From NCBI RefSeq assembly GCF_022606465.1, contig NZ_JALBUF010000002.1, positions 1 to 64,000 of the forward strand: 64,000 nucleotides of DNA, given 5' to 3'. The position numbers and the translations under genes were made by a program. Positions within the stretch are counted from its first letter, which is position 1, and the number at the start of each line of letters is the position of its first letter. This DNA comes from Sulfoacidibacillus ferrooxidans (GTDB lineage Bacteria > Bacillota > Bacilli > Alicyclobacillales > SLC66). The notes under the pieces are model-generated. The model ran no database searches, was not told the origin of the DNA, and saw only the letters and a list, made by a program, of their open reading frames with translations. Below are positions 34,274 through 44,322 of this stretch, piece by piece.

Positions 34274-36560
34274 TGAGTCACAGGTAGAGGGGACAGGCCT
34301 CCCTACGGCACTTGAAGTGAAAGAACAGAAGATTTACCGTACATTTGGTCTAACAGATGCAGAATATGAACACATCGTAGAGTTGTTAGTGCGTGAGCCT
34401 AATTATGTGGAAACAGGCATTTTTAGCGTGATGTGGTCTGAACATTGTAGTTATAAGAGTTCCAAAAAAGTGCTGCGTCGCTTTCCTACCGATGGTCCGT
34501 CTGTCTTGCAAGGACCTGGTGAAAATGCAGGGATTGTCGATATCGGCGATGGTCTTGCAGTTGCCTTTAAAATCGAGAGTCACAATCACCCTACAGCGAT
34601 TGAACCGTATCAAGGTGCCGCAACGGGTGTTGGCGGGATTATACGCGATGTATTTACGATGGGAGCAAGGCCGATCGCTTTGTTAAATAGTCTGCGATTT
34701 GGCGAATTAGATGATGCGCATACGAGGTACTTATTTGCAGAGTCTGTAGCAGGTATCGGGGGATACGGCAATTGTATCGGTATCCCAACGGTGGGCGGAG
34801 AAGTGGTATTTGACAATCGCTATCAGCATAATCCATTGGTGAATGCAATGTGCGTGGGGTTGATGACGCATGAGCAGATCGCTAGAGGGAGCGCTAGTGG
34901 GGTTGGCAATCCGGTATTGATCGTAGGTGCGCGCACAGGGCGCGATGGCATTCACGGGGCAACCTTTGCATCCGCTATTGATCCGCATGCAAAAGAGCGG
35001 TCAGCTGTGCAAGTGGGCGATCCATTTATGGGAAAATTGCTACTTGAGGCGTGTTTGGAACTCATTGCTACAGGTAAGGTGGTTGGGATTCAAGATATGG
35101 GGGCGGCAGGTCTCACGTCTTCTGCAGCAGAGATGGCGAGCCGTGCAGGTAGTGGATTGACTATCGATGTAGCGCAAGTACCTTGTCGCGAAAGTGGCAT
35201 GAACCCCTATGAGATTATGCTATCGGAGTCGCAAGAGCGCATGCTTGTGGTCATGCAGCAAGGACAAGAAGAAGTGGCTACAACCATTTTTGAAAAATGG
35301 AATTTACACGCGACGGTGATTGGCCAAGTAACTGATGACCAGATGTTGCGCGTATTGGAGCATGGGGACGTGGCGGCAGAGATTCCTGTTTTTGCACTGG
35401 TAGATGAAGCTCCTGTATTAGATCGACCTGCACTGCGCCCTGATTATCTAGATGCACTACAAGGCGCGCCACAGATCACTGAGTTAGGGGATGTAGTGGA
35501 GAAGTTGTGTGCACTGTTAGCGCGACCTACGATTGCAAGTAAAGAGTGGGTGTATGATCAGTACGATTCGATGGTGCGCACAGAAACGTTTGTTCGGCCG
35601 GGGTCCGATGCCGCTGTGGTGGGGATTCCAGGTACGCAAAAGGCGATTGCACTTGTGACAGATGGCAATGGCCGACACGTATATCTTGATCCCTATACAG
35701 GTGGGCTTAGGGCAGTTGCTGAGGCAGCGCGTAATATCGTATGCACTGGGGCACAACCATTAGCTGTAACGGATTGCTTGAATTATGGGAATCCAGAAAA
35801 GCCGGAGATTTTCTATCAACTCGAGCGTTCTGCAGATGGTTTATCTAAAGCTTGTGAGGCATTTGGGACGCCTGTCATTAGCGGCAATGTATCGCTCTAT
35901 AACGAATCACATGGCGTAGATATTTACCCGACTCCGGTCATTGGTATGGTGGGATTGTTAGAGGACAGATCACAACTCATCACAAGTGCATTTCGCACAG
36001 CAGGGGATGAGATCTTTGTTCTAGGTGATTTAGAACGGATGCAAACAGCCGGACTGGGTGGATCTGAATACCTTTTTCTAGAAGGCGTTGATCAAGCGTT
36101 ACAGTATCGATTGCCAGAAATTCATTTAGAAGCAGAGCTGGCTCTACAAAAATGCATGCTTGCATTGGCAAAAGAGAATCTCGTCCAATCGGCACACGAT
36201 GTGTCAGATGGTGGTCTTCTAGTGGCCATCGCTGAGTCTGCGATGGCAGGAAATCTTGGAGCAAAGATCCAACTGAATGTAAGCCGTACGAATGCTGACC
36301 ATGTTCTGTCAAATGAAGAAGTATTGTCGCTTTTCTTTGGAGAGGGCGCGAGTCTGATCGTGCTAACAGCAAAAGCAGGAAGCAAAGAGTTGATCGCGCG
36401 TATTGCTGCAACACATAGTGTACCACTGTTGCATGTGGGCAGTATAGAGGATTCTTCACATATTCATGTATCCATTGGCGATAAAGTCTACATGCAAGCA
36501 CCAATAGAGCGACTTCAAGCAGCATGGCGAGGAGCGATTACATCATGGATGAAGCGTTAG
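34254..36560 (+). CDS. purL: FGAM synthase, synthetase subunit PurL
   Basis: ATP-dependent synthetase of the AIR synthetase (PurM-like) superfamily, 768 residues, matching the small PurL that needs PurS and PurQ. Conserved parts are [49 protein letters not shown], and, in the second half, [15 protein letters not shown] and [13 protein letters not shown]. The open frame begins at 34194 inside purQ, but ATG 34254 behind a six-G run is the likely start. It forms FGAM from FGAR, ATP and ammonia. Confidence 0.97.
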   Translation: MRPSGPSESQVEGTGLPTALEVKEQKIYRTFGLTDAEYEHIVELLVREPNYVETGIFSVMWSEHCSYKSSKKVLRRFPTDGPSVLQGPGENAGIVDIGDGLAVAFKIESHNHPTAIEPYQGAATGVGGIIRDVFTMGARPIALLNSLRFGELDDAHTRYLFAESVAGIGGYGNCIGIPTVGGEVVFDNRYQHNPLVNAMCVGLMTHEQIARGSASGVGNPVLIVGARTGRDGIHGATFASAIDPHAKERSAVQVGDPFMGKLLLEACLELIATGKVVGIQDMGAAGLTSSAAEMASRAGSGLTIDVAQVPCRESGMNPYEIMLSESQERMLVVMQQGQEEVATTIFEKWNLHATVIGQVTDDQMLRVLEHGDVAAEIPVFALVDEAPVLDRPALRPDYLDALQGAPQITELGDVVEKLCALLARPTIASKEWVYDQYDSMVRTETFVRPGSDAAVVGIPGTQKAIALVTDGNGRHVYLDPYTGGLRAVAEAARNIVCTGAQPLAVTDCLNYGNPEKPEIFYQLERSADGLSKACEAFGTPVISGNVSLYNESHGVDIYPTPVIGMVGLLEDRSQLITSAFRTAGDEIFVLGDLERMQTAGLGGSEYLFLEGVDQALQYRLPEIHLEAELALQKCMLALAKENLVQSAHDVSDGGLLVAIAESAMAGNLGAKIQLNVSRTNADHVLSNEEVLSLFFGEGASLIVLTAKAGSKELIARIAATHSVPLLHVGSIEDSSHIHVSIGDKVYMQAPIERLQAAWRGAITSWMKR

Positions 36561-37984
36561 ACATGTTTGACAAAATGCATGAGGAATGTGGCGTTTTTGG
36601 GATTTTCGGTCACGAGCAGGCCGCACAGCTTTCTTATTATGGGCTATATGCTTTGCAACACAGGGGTCAAGAGAGCGCAGGAATTGCTGTGATTGATGGA
36701 CACACGATGCACAGTCATCGTGGAATGGGGTTAGTGACAGAAGTATTTTCTGGTGATCGCTTACAAACATTGCCTGGATATGCTGCAGTGGGACATGTGC
36801 GGTACTCGACTACTGGTGAGAGTTCGATTCGCAATGCGCAGCCGCTTGTCTTTGATTTTCGGCAAGGCAATATCGCGCTTGCACACAATGGCAATCTCGT
36901 CAACGCACGGCAAATTCGCGATATTTTAGAACATCAGGGAAGTATCTTTCAATCGACAAGTGATACAGAAGTTGTAGCGCACTTGATCGCGCGAGGAATG
37001 TATAAGACGATTTCAGAGAATGTTCGCGAGAGCATGTCAATGTTAAAGGGTGCATATGCATTCGTCATTCTAACCGATCATGAGCTCATCGCTATGCGCG
37101 ATCCACAAGGATTGCGGCCTATGGCACTTGGCCAATTGGATGGAGCTTACGTAGTAGCTTCCGAAACCTGTGCATTTGATACCATTGGCGCGACGTTTAT
37201 TCGGGACATTGAGCCAGGTGAAATGCTGATTATCGATGATCAAGGCTTGCATGAGCAACGTTTTTCTGAATCATCGCGAAAGGCGTTATGTACATTTGAA
37301 TACATTTATTTTGCTCGACCTGATAGCGACATCGACGGGTTCAATGTGCATATGGTGCGCAAACAACTCGGTAAACTTCTCGCACATGAGTCGCCAGTAG
37401 AGGCTGATGTAGTTATTGGCGTTCCTGATTCTAGCATTTCTGCGGCCATAGGCTATGCAGAAGAAGCACATTTGCCCTATGAAATTGGCTTGATTAAAAA
37501 TAAATACAGTGGGCGAACTTTTATTCAGCCATCTCAGGAATTGCGGAGTTTAGGTGTTCGTTTAAAGCTAAGTGCCGTGAAAAAAATCGTTGCAGGTAAG
37601 CGTGTGGTCATGGTTGACGATTCGTTAGTTCGCGGTACCACAAGTGCGCGTCTTGTCAGTCTCTTGCGTGAAGCAGGGGCAACAGAAGTGCATGTTCGGA
37701 TCTCTTCACCACCTGTGCGACACTCTTGCTTTTATGGAATCGACACATCAGCGCGCGAAGAGTTGATCGCTTCTAAACAGACGATAGCAGAAATTCAAGC
37801 GTTTATTGGAGCAGATAGTTTGGCCTATATGGAGGAAGCGACGATGCTCTCGGCATTTGGTGTGAAGGCAAATGAGAAACACGGTTTCTGTAATGCTTGT
37901 TTTACGGGCATGTATCCTACAGAAATATACCCGAGTTCTAAAACGATGCTAGAAGAGCGTGGAAAACAACCAGTAGAAAGGTAG
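36545..37984 (+). CDS. purF: Amidophosphoribosyltransferase
   Basis: First committed enzyme of purine synthesis: PRPP and glutamine to phosphoribosylamine. With ATG 36545 (GAGGAG ten bases upstream) the protein is 479 residues, with a 14-residue propeptide before the catalytic Cys15 in [12 protein letters not shown], as in Bacillus. Four cysteines expected for the oxygen-sensitive 4Fe-4S cluster are visible in [19 protein letters not shown] and [11 protein letters not shown]. The PRPP loop is [18 protein letters not shown]. The gene overlaps the end of purL. Confidence 0.97.
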   Translation: MDEALDMFDKMHEECGVFGIFGHEQAAQLSYYGLYALQHRGQESAGIAVIDGHTMHSHRGMGLVTEVFSGDRLQTLPGYAAVGHVRYSTTGESSIRNAQPLVFDFRQGNIALAHNGNLVNARQIRDILEHQGSIFQSTSDTEVVAHLIARGMYKTISENVRESMSMLKGAYAFVILTDHELIAMRDPQGLRPMALGQLDGAYVVASETCAFDTIGATFIRDIEPGEMLIIDDQGLHEQRFSESSRKALCTFEYIYFARPDSDIDGFNVHMVRKQLGKLLAHESPVEADVVIGVPDSSISAAIGYAEEAHLPYEIGLIKNKYSGRTFIQPSQELRSLGVRLKLSAVKKIVAGKRVVMVDDSLVRGTTSARLVSLLREAGATEVHVRISSPPVRHSCFYGIDTSAREELIASKQTIAEIQAFIGADSLAYMEEATMLSAFGVKANEKHGFCNACFTGMYPTEIYPSSKTMLEERGKQPVER

Positions 37985-37990
37985 GAGCAT

Positions 37991-39034
37991 ATGGCAGATA
38001 TGTATCGAGCGGCCGGTGTCGATATTGACGCTGGCAATGAGACGGTAGAGCGCATTAAGCCACATGTGTTGCGCACGTTACGCAAAGAAGTGCTTGGGGG
38101 CATCGGTTCGTTTGGTGGTGGGTTCTTGTTTCCAAGTGATCGCTATCAGGAACCTGTACTTGTGTCTGGAACAGATGGCGTAGGGACAAAGTTGAAACTC
38201 GCTTTTGCGCTACATCAGCACGATACAATAGGCATAGATGCCGTTGCGATGTGCGTCAATGATATCTTAACTTCTGGAGCGGAACCACTCTTTTTTCTTG
38301 ATTACTTTGCAACGGGCAAGTTACATCCAGAAGTTGCAGAGCAAGTCGTAAAAGGGATCGCTGATGGTTGCGTGGCATCAGGTGCCGCACTCATTGGTGG
38401 TGAGACTGCCGAAATGCCTGGAATGTATGGAGCGGGCGAGTACGATATTGCTGGGTTTGCTGTAGGTGTCGTGGAACGCGAGATGATGATCGATGGACAT
38501 CTCGTTCAAGCAGGTGATCAAGTGATCGGCTTGGCTTCATCAGGACCACACTCCAACGGATATTCTCTTATTCGTAAATTAGTTGAGGATCATGGTCATT
38601 TCTATGATGAACCTTTTGGCGATGGCACAAAAACCCTTGGTCAGGAGTTACTCACTCCAACAAAAATATATGTAAAGTCAATCTTATCCTTATTGTCCAC
38701 TGTATCCATACATGCCATGGCCCATATTACGGGTGGTGGGTTGTTAGAAAATATTCCTCGCGTGCTACCCGAAGGACTTGGCTGTGTTCTCGATCAGTCT
38801 GCATGGCCTGTGCCGCCGATCTTTCAATGGCTACAAAGTTTGCAGGAGATGGATGAACAAACGCTTTTTCGCACATGGAATATGGGCATAGGGTTTGTAT
38901 TAGTCGTTTCGCGCACAGATGCAGTGCGGGTTGTGGAGGCACTTTCACACCTTGGAGAAGCAGCGTTCATCATTGGGCAGATTGAGTCTGGAGTATCTGG
39001 TGTCATCCTAACGTCAGACAAGAATTTGCGATGA
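37991..39034 (+). CDS. purM: AIR synthetase (FGAM cyclo-ligase)
   Basis: Closes the imidazole ring of FGAM with ATP to give AIR; 347 residues, the normal size. Hallmarks are YRAAGVDIDAGNETVERIK, VSGTDGVGTKLKLAF, GIDAVAMCVNDILTSGAEPL, GGETAEMPGMY and GLASSGPHSNGYSLIRK. The ATG at 37991 has taggagc four bases ahead; ATG 38000 is an alternative. Its stop overlaps the purN start. Confidence 0.97.
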   Translation: MADMYRAAGVDIDAGNETVERIKPHVLRTLRKEVLGGIGSFGGGFLFPSDRYQEPVLVSGTDGVGTKLKLAFALHQHDTIGIDAVAMCVNDILTSGAEPLFFLDYFATGKLHPEVAEQVVKGIADGCVASGAALIGGETAEMPGMYGAGEYDIAGFAVGVVEREMMIDGHLVQAGDQVIGLASSGPHSNGYSLIRKLVEDHGHFYDEPFGDGTKTLGQELLTPTKIYVKSILSLLSTVSIHAMAHITGGGLLENIPRVLPEGLGCVLDQSAWPVPPIFQWLQSLQEMDEQTLFRTWNMGIGFVLVVSRTDAVRVVEALSHLGEAAFIIGQIESGVSGVILTSDKNLR

Positions 39035-39615
39035 AGACAGTCCAAATTGCCGTTTTCGCTTCTGGCGAGGGGACAAACTTTCGGCGTCTAGTGGAGAGTG
39101 AGCGTGCAGATGAGCTTGGCTGTGGGCATATCGCACTTTTGGTGAGTGATAAGCCGCATTCAGGTGCCGTTTCCTATGCAAGAGAGATGGGGATTGCCAC
39201 GTTTGCACATACGCACAAGGAACTTCTTGGAAAAGAACAGTGGGAACTGGCTATATTGGAGGAAATGCAAAAACGCACCATTGATCTCATCGTGTTAGCT
39301 GGCTATATGCGTATCATTGGGACAAAGGTTATTGAAGCGTACACAAAGCGCATGATCAATCTACACCCGTCTCTATTGCCTGCATTTAAGGGACTGGATG
39401 CTATTGGGCAGGCACTTGCGGCGCAAGTCAAAGAAACAGGTGTAACCATTCATTATGTAGATGCAGACCTTGATGCAGGTCCTATCATTGCACAGCAGAG
39501 AGTTCCATTGGAACCATCTGATACGTATGAACAAGTAGCTAGACGTATTCAACGTGTCGAGCATGAGTTACTACCGCGGGTGGTCAAACAGTGGTGTGAA
39601 AAGGAGACTAGATGA
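39031..39615 (+). CDS. purN: GAR transformylase
   Basis: Transfers a formyl group from 10-formyl-tetrahydrofolate to GAR; 194 residues. The phosphate loop is FASGEGTNFRRLVE; the active site has INLHPSLLPAFKGLDA with the catalytic Asn and His, and GVTIHYVDADLDAGPIIAQ holds the conserved Asp. The ATGA overlap with purM and the absence of a good ribosome site suggest translational coupling. Fully consistent with its operon place. Confidence 0.96.
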   Translation: MKTVQIAVFASGEGTNFRRLVESERADELGCGHIALLVSDKPHSGAVSYAREMGIATFAHTHKELLGKEQWELAILEEMQKRTIDLIVLAGYMRIIGTKVIEAYTKRMINLHPSLLPAFKGLDAIGQALAAQVKETGVTIHYVDADLDAGPIIAQQRVPLEPSDTYEQVARRIQRVEHELLPRVVKQWCEKETR

Positions 39616-41156
39616 TGGCAAGAGCATTAATTAGCGTCTCAGATAAAACGGGCATTGTACAATTAGCGCAAACTTTAGAGGCGGCAGGTGTGGAGATCGT
39701 ATCGACAGGCGGTACCTTTCGAACACTATCGCAAGCAGGTATTGCTGTACAAGAAGTTTCTCAAATCACTGGCTTTCCTGAAATGATGGATGGACGCGTC
39801 AAGACGCTACATCCACTTATTCACGGAGGGCTACTTGCATTGCGCGACAATGAAGAGCATATGCAAGCTGCGAAAGAACATCATATTGAGATGATTGATT
39901 ACGTGATTGTCAATTTATATCCGTTTTCAGCAACGATTGCAAGAGCAGATGCAACGCTAGAAGAAGCTATTGAAAATATTGATATTGGTGGACCCAGCAT
40001 GTTACGTGCTGCTGCGAAAAATCACGCATATGTCATCGTCTTGGTCGATCCAAGTGATTACGGGTGGGTTGGAGAGCGCCTGGCCGCGGGGGAAGGTTTT
40101 ACGCAAGATGAACACTTTGCGCTTGCCGCAAAGGTATTTCGCCACACGGCAGCTTATGATGCACTGATTGCAGAGTACCTGACGAGACAAGCAGGAGAGG
40201 TGTTTCCAGAATCCATCTCACTGACGTATACAAAGGCACAGACTCTCCGGTACGGTGAGAATCCACACCAGCAAGCGGCGTTTTATACTTCGACGCAAAA
40301 GGTATATCCTTCGCTACAAACGGCTGTGCAAAAGCAAGGTAAGGAATTATCGTATAACAATATTCAAGATGCTAATGCTGCGCTATCGCTATTGCTTGAA
40401 TTTAATGAACCAACAGTGGTTGCAGTGAAACATATGAATCCATGTGGCGTGGGGACAGGTCGCGATGCACATGAAGCATTTGTACGTGCGTATGAAGCAG
40501 ACCCTATTTCTATTTTTGGTGGCATTGTAGCTTGTAATCGCATCATCGATGCAGATGTGGCTAAGCCACTGACGGAACTCTTTTTAGAGATTGTTATGGC
40601 ACCTGGTTTTACTGAAGATGCTCTTGCGATTCTCGCTAAAAAGAAAAATGTCCGAGTACTTGAGCTTGGTGAGTTTGTGGAAGATCGGACATCTTCTGCT
40701 GAACATACGTTGCGCGATGTGCGTGGCGGATTACTAGTTCAGGAGTCTGATGTACGTGCATTAACACCTGCAGATATAACGGTGGTCACACATCGTGCGC
40801 CGACAGAAGAAGAGCTAAGCGAGTTGTTATTTGCTTGGAAAATTGTAAAACACGTCAAGAGTAATGCCATTGTTCTCACGAAAGATCACCAAACGGTTGG
40901 AGTCGGAGCAGGGCAGATGAATCGCGTGGGTGCAGCGAACATTGCGATCGCACAGGCGGGGGATCAAGCCGCAGGTTGTGCACTTGCTTCCGATGCGTTT
41001 TTCCCGATGCCAGATACGCTTGAAGCGGCAGCAAAGGCAGGCATTCGCGCTGTGATTCAACCTGGCGGTTCAATCAAAGATCAGTTGTCTATCGATGTGG
41101 CTAATGAATACGGAATTGCGATGGTATTCACCGGGGTACGGCATTTTCGTCATTAG
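39612..41156 (+). CDS. purH: AICAR transformylase/IMP cyclohydrolase
   Basis: Bifunctional enzyme doing the last two steps to IMP; 514 residues, normal. The N-terminal cyclohydrolase (MGS-like fold) has ISVSDKTGI, GVEIVSTGGTFRTL and DGRVKTLHPLIHGG; the C-terminal transformylase has RYGENPHQQAAFY, VVAVKHMNPCG and SDAFFPMPDTLEAAAKAG. Two ATGs at 39612 and 39615 follow aaggag; the second has the better spacing. It overlaps the purN stop. Confidence 0.98.
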   Translation: MMARALISVSDKTGIVQLAQTLEAAGVEIVSTGGTFRTLSQAGIAVQEVSQITGFPEMMDGRVKTLHPLIHGGLLALRDNEEHMQAAKEHHIEMIDYVIVNLYPFSATIARADATLEEAIENIDIGGPSMLRAAAKNHAYVIVLVDPSDYGWVGERLAAGEGFTQDEHFALAAKVFRHTAAYDALIAEYLTRQAGEVFPESISLTYTKAQTLRYGENPHQQAAFYTSTQKVYPSLQTAVQKQGKELSYNNIQDANAALSLLLEFNEPTVVAVKHMNPCGVGTGRDAHEAFVRAYEADPISIFGGIVACNRIIDADVAKPLTELFLEIVMAPGFTEDALAILAKKKNVRVLELGEFVEDRTSSAEHTLRDVRGGLLVQESDVRALTPADITVVTHRAPTEEELSELLFAWKIVKHVKSNAIVLTKDHQTVGVGAGQMNRVGAANIAIAQAGDQAAGCALASDAFFPMPDTLEAAAKAGIRAVIQPGGSIKDQLSIDVANEYGIAMVFTGVRHFRH

Positions 41157-41184
41157 AAAGGCGCAAGTCAAGAGGAGTGAGCAT

Positions 41185-42471
41185 GTGAAGGTTCTCGTGA
41201 TTGGCAGTGGTGCACGCGAGCATGCGATCGTTCGCAAACTTGTCTTAGATGCAAGAAAAGATTCGAGTGCGCGCGAGGTGTTTGTGTATGCGGCACCAGG
41301 GAATCCAGGGATAGGGATGTATGCTACGTGTGTGCAAATTGAAGTGACAGATATCGAACGTTTACTTGCATTTGCTATCGAACAGAAGATCGACTTAACG
41401 GTTGTGGGACCCGAGGCACCACTTGCGCTCGGGATCGTGGATCGATTTTTGGCGGCTGGTCTGCGCGTATTTGGCCCAACGAAAGAAGCGGCTAAGTTAG
41501 AATCAAGCAAAGCGTTTGCGCGTGAACTCGCAGAGCGGGCAGGTATACCTTCTCCTCATTTTAAGACTTTTTCTGATCCAGGCGCAGCGTGCAACTATGT
41601 GGAGAGCCTTACTGGTCCGATTGTTGTAAAAGCGGATGGACTTGCAGCAGGAAAAGGTGTTGTTATTGCAAACACAAGCGACGAGGCACAGAAGGTCATT
41701 TTGACGCTGATGGAAGAACACGCGTTTGAAGGTGCGGGAGATACTGTGGTTATTGAGCAATTTCTCGTGGGACGCGAGGTATCTGTGATGGCATTTGTCG
41801 ATGATTCTGGATATGCTTTGATGCCGTTGATTGAAGATCATAAACAACTGTATGCGGAAGATAGGGGTCCAAATACGGGTGGTATGGGAACGTATGGTCC
41901 TGTCGACTTTGTGGGGGAAGATGCCCTACAGAAAATTCGTGCACAGGTATTTGATCGCGTATTGATGCAGTGCCGCAAAGAAGGCATCATATTTCGTGGA
42001 GTGCTGTTCGCAGGACTGATGATGGTTGACGGAGAACCGAATCTCATTGAATTTAATGTGCGCTTTGGCGATCCAGAGACGCAAGTCGCATTAGAGTTGT
42101 TAGAGACGGAGTTACTTTCTATTTTTGAGGCAGTTAGTGATGATCGAATGAATCAAACACCTATCCATTTTGCTGCAGATTCTGCGATTTGTGTAGTATT
42201 AACGTCTGCTGGTTATCCGGAATCGCCACGCAAAGGGGATGTTATTACAGGAATTGACGCTAGCCAAGATAGTGAATTTGTGTATACTTTACACGCAGGC
42301 ACTCGTTTCAGTGAGCGTTCTTCAGATCTTGTCACGCATGGTGGTCGCGTACTATGCGTTGTTGCAAGAGGAGAATCGCTTGCGTTGGCGCGTCATCGCG
42401 CTTATGAACGTATTGCAACTATCTCTTTTATGGGCAAACATTATCGCGATGATATAGGGTTGCGAGAGTAG
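41185..42471 (+). CDS. purD: GAR synthetase
   Basis: ATP-grasp ligase joining phosphoribosylamine and glycine; 428 residues. The start VLVIGSGAREHAIVRKL is the conserved PurD N-terminus; GPIVVKADGLAAGKGVVIA is the ATP-grasp lysine region, and GGMGTYGP and FNVRFGDPETQV are active-site segments. The open frame runs back into purH, but GAGGAG at 41172-41177 marks GTG 41185. It is the last pur gene here; no clear terminator follows it. Confidence 0.97.
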   Translation: MKVLVIGSGAREHAIVRKLVLDARKDSSAREVFVYAAPGNPGIGMYATCVQIEVTDIERLLAFAIEQKIDLTVVGPEAPLALGIVDRFLAAGLRVFGPTKEAAKLESSKAFARELAERAGIPSPHFKTFSDPGAACNYVESLTGPIVVKADGLAAGKGVVIANTSDEAQKVILTLMEEHAFEGAGDTVVIEQFLVGREVSVMAFVDDSGYALMPLIEDHKQLYAEDRGPNTGGMGTYGPVDFVGEDALQKIRAQVFDRVLMQCRKEGIIFRGVLFAGLMMVDGEPNLIEFNVRFGDPETQVALELLETELLSIFEAVSDDRMNQTPIHFAADSAICVVLTSAGYPESPRKGDVITGIDASQDSEFVYTLHAGTRFSERSSDLVTHGGRVLCVVARGESLALARHRAYERIATISFMGKHYRDDIGLRE

Positions 42472-42513
42472 TGAGTGCATCAAGGCCTGACATGATATGT
42501 GGAGTTTTTGTGG

Positions 42514-43431
42514 ATGATGAACCAAGGACATACTTCTAACCGTCTGTTTGCTTTGGCTGTGTTGATAGGTGGCGCTAGCTATGGATGCGTTTCACCTGTT
42601 GTGAAGATCGCGTATCATCATGGTTTTTCTGCTAGTGACGTGACTGCAGGACAATTTTATTATGCGATGATTATTTTGTGGGTGATCAGTTTAATTGCTG
42701 CTAAAGGTAAGCTGAGTTTTCGCGGGATTTCTCCCATGGACATATGGCGCATGATTGCACTTGGGTTACTTGGAACTGGAACTGCAATCTTTTATTACCG
42801 TGCACTGACCGTTTTGCCTGCTTGGCTCGCTATCATTCTATTATTTCAATTCTCTTGGATCACCTTTGTGATTGATTATCTCGTGCGTCGTAAAATCCCA
42901 ACACATTGGCAGTGGTATGGAATCGTGCTTATTGTTTTAGGGACTGTGCTTGCCAATATTCATACGCAGGCTACACAGCATCTCTCCATAGTAGGCATGG
43001 TCGAGGGTGTATTGTCAGGCGTTTCGTATGCGCTGTTTTTATATATTAATGGGAGCTTGAAGGCGCAAATATCGCCATTTTTGCGTGCTGCAATGATTAC
43101 GACAGTATCTTCCATTGCCGTTTCATGTATCTATGTGCCAAGTGTAGAGGTGTTTGTAGCTGCACGGCAGGGGATGTGGGTCTATGGAATGCTCATCGGT
43201 TTACTGAGTCAGGCGATTCCGACCTCGCTATTTGCGATTGGTATACCACGCGTGGGAGGATCTGCTGCAGCGATCTTATCTAGTTCAGAGTTGCCTGTAG
43301 CGGTCATACTCTCTGCGCTGATCTTACATGAACAGGTCGATGTGATCGCATGGTTAGGTGTCTTACTGATTATTATTGGTATTGTTGTGGGACAACGGCA
43401 ACAGAGATATGGGATGAAATGGTCTGAGTAG
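42514..43431 (+). CDS. EamA/DMT-family transporter
   Basis: Membrane protein of 305 residues with about ten hydrophobic segments in two EamA repeats; the first starts LAVLIGGASYGCVSPVVKIA and the second near SIVGMVEGVLSGVSYALFLY. RVGGSAAAILSSSELPVAVI is the conserved end of the second repeat. The frame extends to GTG 42499, but ggag at 42501-42504 fits ATG 42514. It lies 43 bases after purD and could be read with it; an exporter of purine-related compounds is only a guess. Confidence 0.82.
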   Translation: MMNQGHTSNRLFALAVLIGGASYGCVSPVVKIAYHHGFSASDVTAGQFYYAMIILWVISLIAAKGKLSFRGISPMDIWRMIALGLLGTGTAIFYYRALTVLPAWLAIILLFQFSWITFVIDYLVRRKIPTHWQWYGIVLIVLGTVLANIHTQATQHLSIVGMVEGVLSGVSYALFLYINGSLKAQISPFLRAAMITTVSSIAVSCIYVPSVEVFVAARQGMWVYGMLIGLLSQAIPTSLFAIGIPRVGGSAAAILSSSELPVAVILSALILHEQVDVIAWLGVLLIIIGIVVGQRQQRYGMKWSE

Positions 43432-43468
43432 AACGTCACATACCAGGTTAACGGAATGCTAGAAAGAG

Positions 43469-43475
43469 CATACTA
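43469..43475 (+). promoter_or_regulatory. Possible sporulation-type -10 (CATACTA)
   Basis: CATACTA is the SigF/SigG-type -10 core, 48 bases before the small gene at 43523. The upstream -35 region (near 43447-43451, GTTAA) is only a weak match, so this is a tentative site. Confidence 0.3.
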
Positions 43476-43522
43476 TTCGCGATCGTAGCTGATCGAAAGC
43501 AATGACGCGAGGAGGATGTGGC

Positions 43523-43663
43523 GTGGACAATAAAACGAGTTCCAAAGCAGATGAAAAAAGTGCAACGCGACTTTCGCCCTTAGCTTCAAAGAGTCAGTCG
43601 CGCGGAGAAAGTATAAAAGAAATGCAAGAGGAAGAGACGATGCAAAGTCGATCTGGACAGTAG
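43523..43663 (+). CDS. Small hydrophilic protein, 46 residues
   Basis: A short gene with GAGGAGG at 43509-43515 exactly seven bases before GTG 43523, and a strong terminator ten bases after its stop, so it is probably translated. The product starts MDNKTSSKADEKSATRL and is rich in Ser, Lys, Glu, Gln and Arg, with no hydrophobic stretch and no aromatic residue. Composition and size resemble small spore proteins, and a CATACTA element lies upstream, but no known Ssp family was recognised. Function unknown. Confidence 0.6.
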   Translation: MDNKTSSKADEKSATRLSPLASKSQSRGESIKEMQEEETMQSRSGQ

Positions 43664-43672
43664 GAAATTCTT

Positions 43673-43723
43673 ACAAAGGACCGTATCTAGCTCTGATGTC
43701 ATCAGGTAGATACGGTCCTTTGT
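43673..43723 (+). terminator. Intrinsic terminator after the 46-residue gene
   Basis: A perfect 17-bp stem (43673-43689 with 43707-43723) with an inner ctgat/atcag extension; the T-tail is short and interrupted. Strong hairpin closing the small gene. Confidence 0.85.
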
Positions 43724-43822
43724 TGTCTAATGGATACTAGCTACATTCTGTAACGAGTTGACTAAAGACAAGCTGATATGTATTGTAAAGATATATGTAA
43801 AGGATAGGAAGGTGTTAGCTTT

Positions 43823-44164
43823 TTGTTTAGCATACATGTGATATTGGGATTAGCGATTATTATTATTTCTGCACTTTTGTTACTGTGGAATGCTCTTCGG
43901 TTTGGCAATGGATGGAAACGTCCCGGTTTTGGACGCATTTTAATTGGATTGCTTGATCTACAGATAGTCATTGGGTTAATCGTGTTTATCGAACATCCCA
44001 TTTGGGGGTGGTTTTTGTTACATCCCATCATGATGATTATTGTGGTAGGGCTCGCCCATGTGCTTGTATCGGAGAAACGCAAACCACAGACGCAGTTGAT
44101 TGGATATTTATTGACTACTGTGTTGCTCATGGTAGGCGTATATTTTGCGATTAAGTTTGGTTGA
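43823..44164 (+). CDS. Small four-helix membrane protein (YisL-like topology)
   Basis: Protein of 113 residues with about four membrane helices: IHVILGLAIIIISALLLLWN, ILIGLLDLQIVIGLIVFI, WGWFLLHPIMMIIVVGLAHV and GYLLTTVLLMVGVYFAIKF. Histidines in the first and third helices (IHV, LHP, AHV) would suit heme or metal binding, but this is speculation. Overall plan is like the YisL/DUF1516 proteins of Bacillus, though identity is unproven. TTG 43823 has aggaaggtg upstream at about nine bases. Single gene closed by a terminator. Confidence 0.7.
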   Translation: MFSIHVILGLAIIIISALLLLWNALRFGNGWKRPGFGRILIGLLDLQIVIGLIVFIEHPIWGWFLLHPIMMIIVVGLAHVLVSEKRKPQTQLIGYLLTTVLLMVGVYFAIKFG

Positions 44165-44229
44165 TCAACGAGTAGTCGATACATTGGCTATGAGGTAGAT
44201 ATCCACAAACATGATAGGACAGTTGGAAT

Positions 44230-44260
44230 TAAACTGGAGGAATTTCTTCCGGTTTATTTT
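44230..44260 (+). terminator. Intrinsic terminator before argC
   Basis: taaactggagg (44230-44240) pairs with cttccggttta (44246-44256) with few mismatches and a short loop, followed by TTTT and an AT-rich tail. Confidence 0.65.
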
Positions 44261-44271
44261 TATAAGTTTTA

Positions 44272-44306
44272 TTGAAACTTTATGCACATAGATGTATAAT
44301 GATTCA
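44272..44306 (+). promoter_or_regulatory. argC promoter with tandem ARG-box-like operator
   Basis: TTGAAA (44272-44277) and TATAAT (44295-44300) have a 17-base spacer. TGAAACTTTATGCA (44273-44286) covers the -35 and TGTATAATGATTCA (44293-44306) covers the -10; both resemble the ArgR/AhrC box TGAAT-N4-AT(T/G)CA, and their centres are 20 bp apart. This predicts arginine repression of argCBDFGH. The transcript would begin near 44307, right at the ribosome site. Confidence 0.68.
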
Positions 44307-44322
44307 GGAGAGGGGTGACAGT

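Noticed and set aside
35980-36525. Antisense open frame (about 180 codons) within purL
   Set aside because: Fully inside purL on the other strand, with low-complexity Leu/His-rich sequence and no family match.
43762-44184. Antisense open frame (about 140 codons) opposite the small membrane protein gene
   Set aside because: The sense strand encodes regular membrane helices with a ribosome site and terminator; the antisense product looks like its complement.
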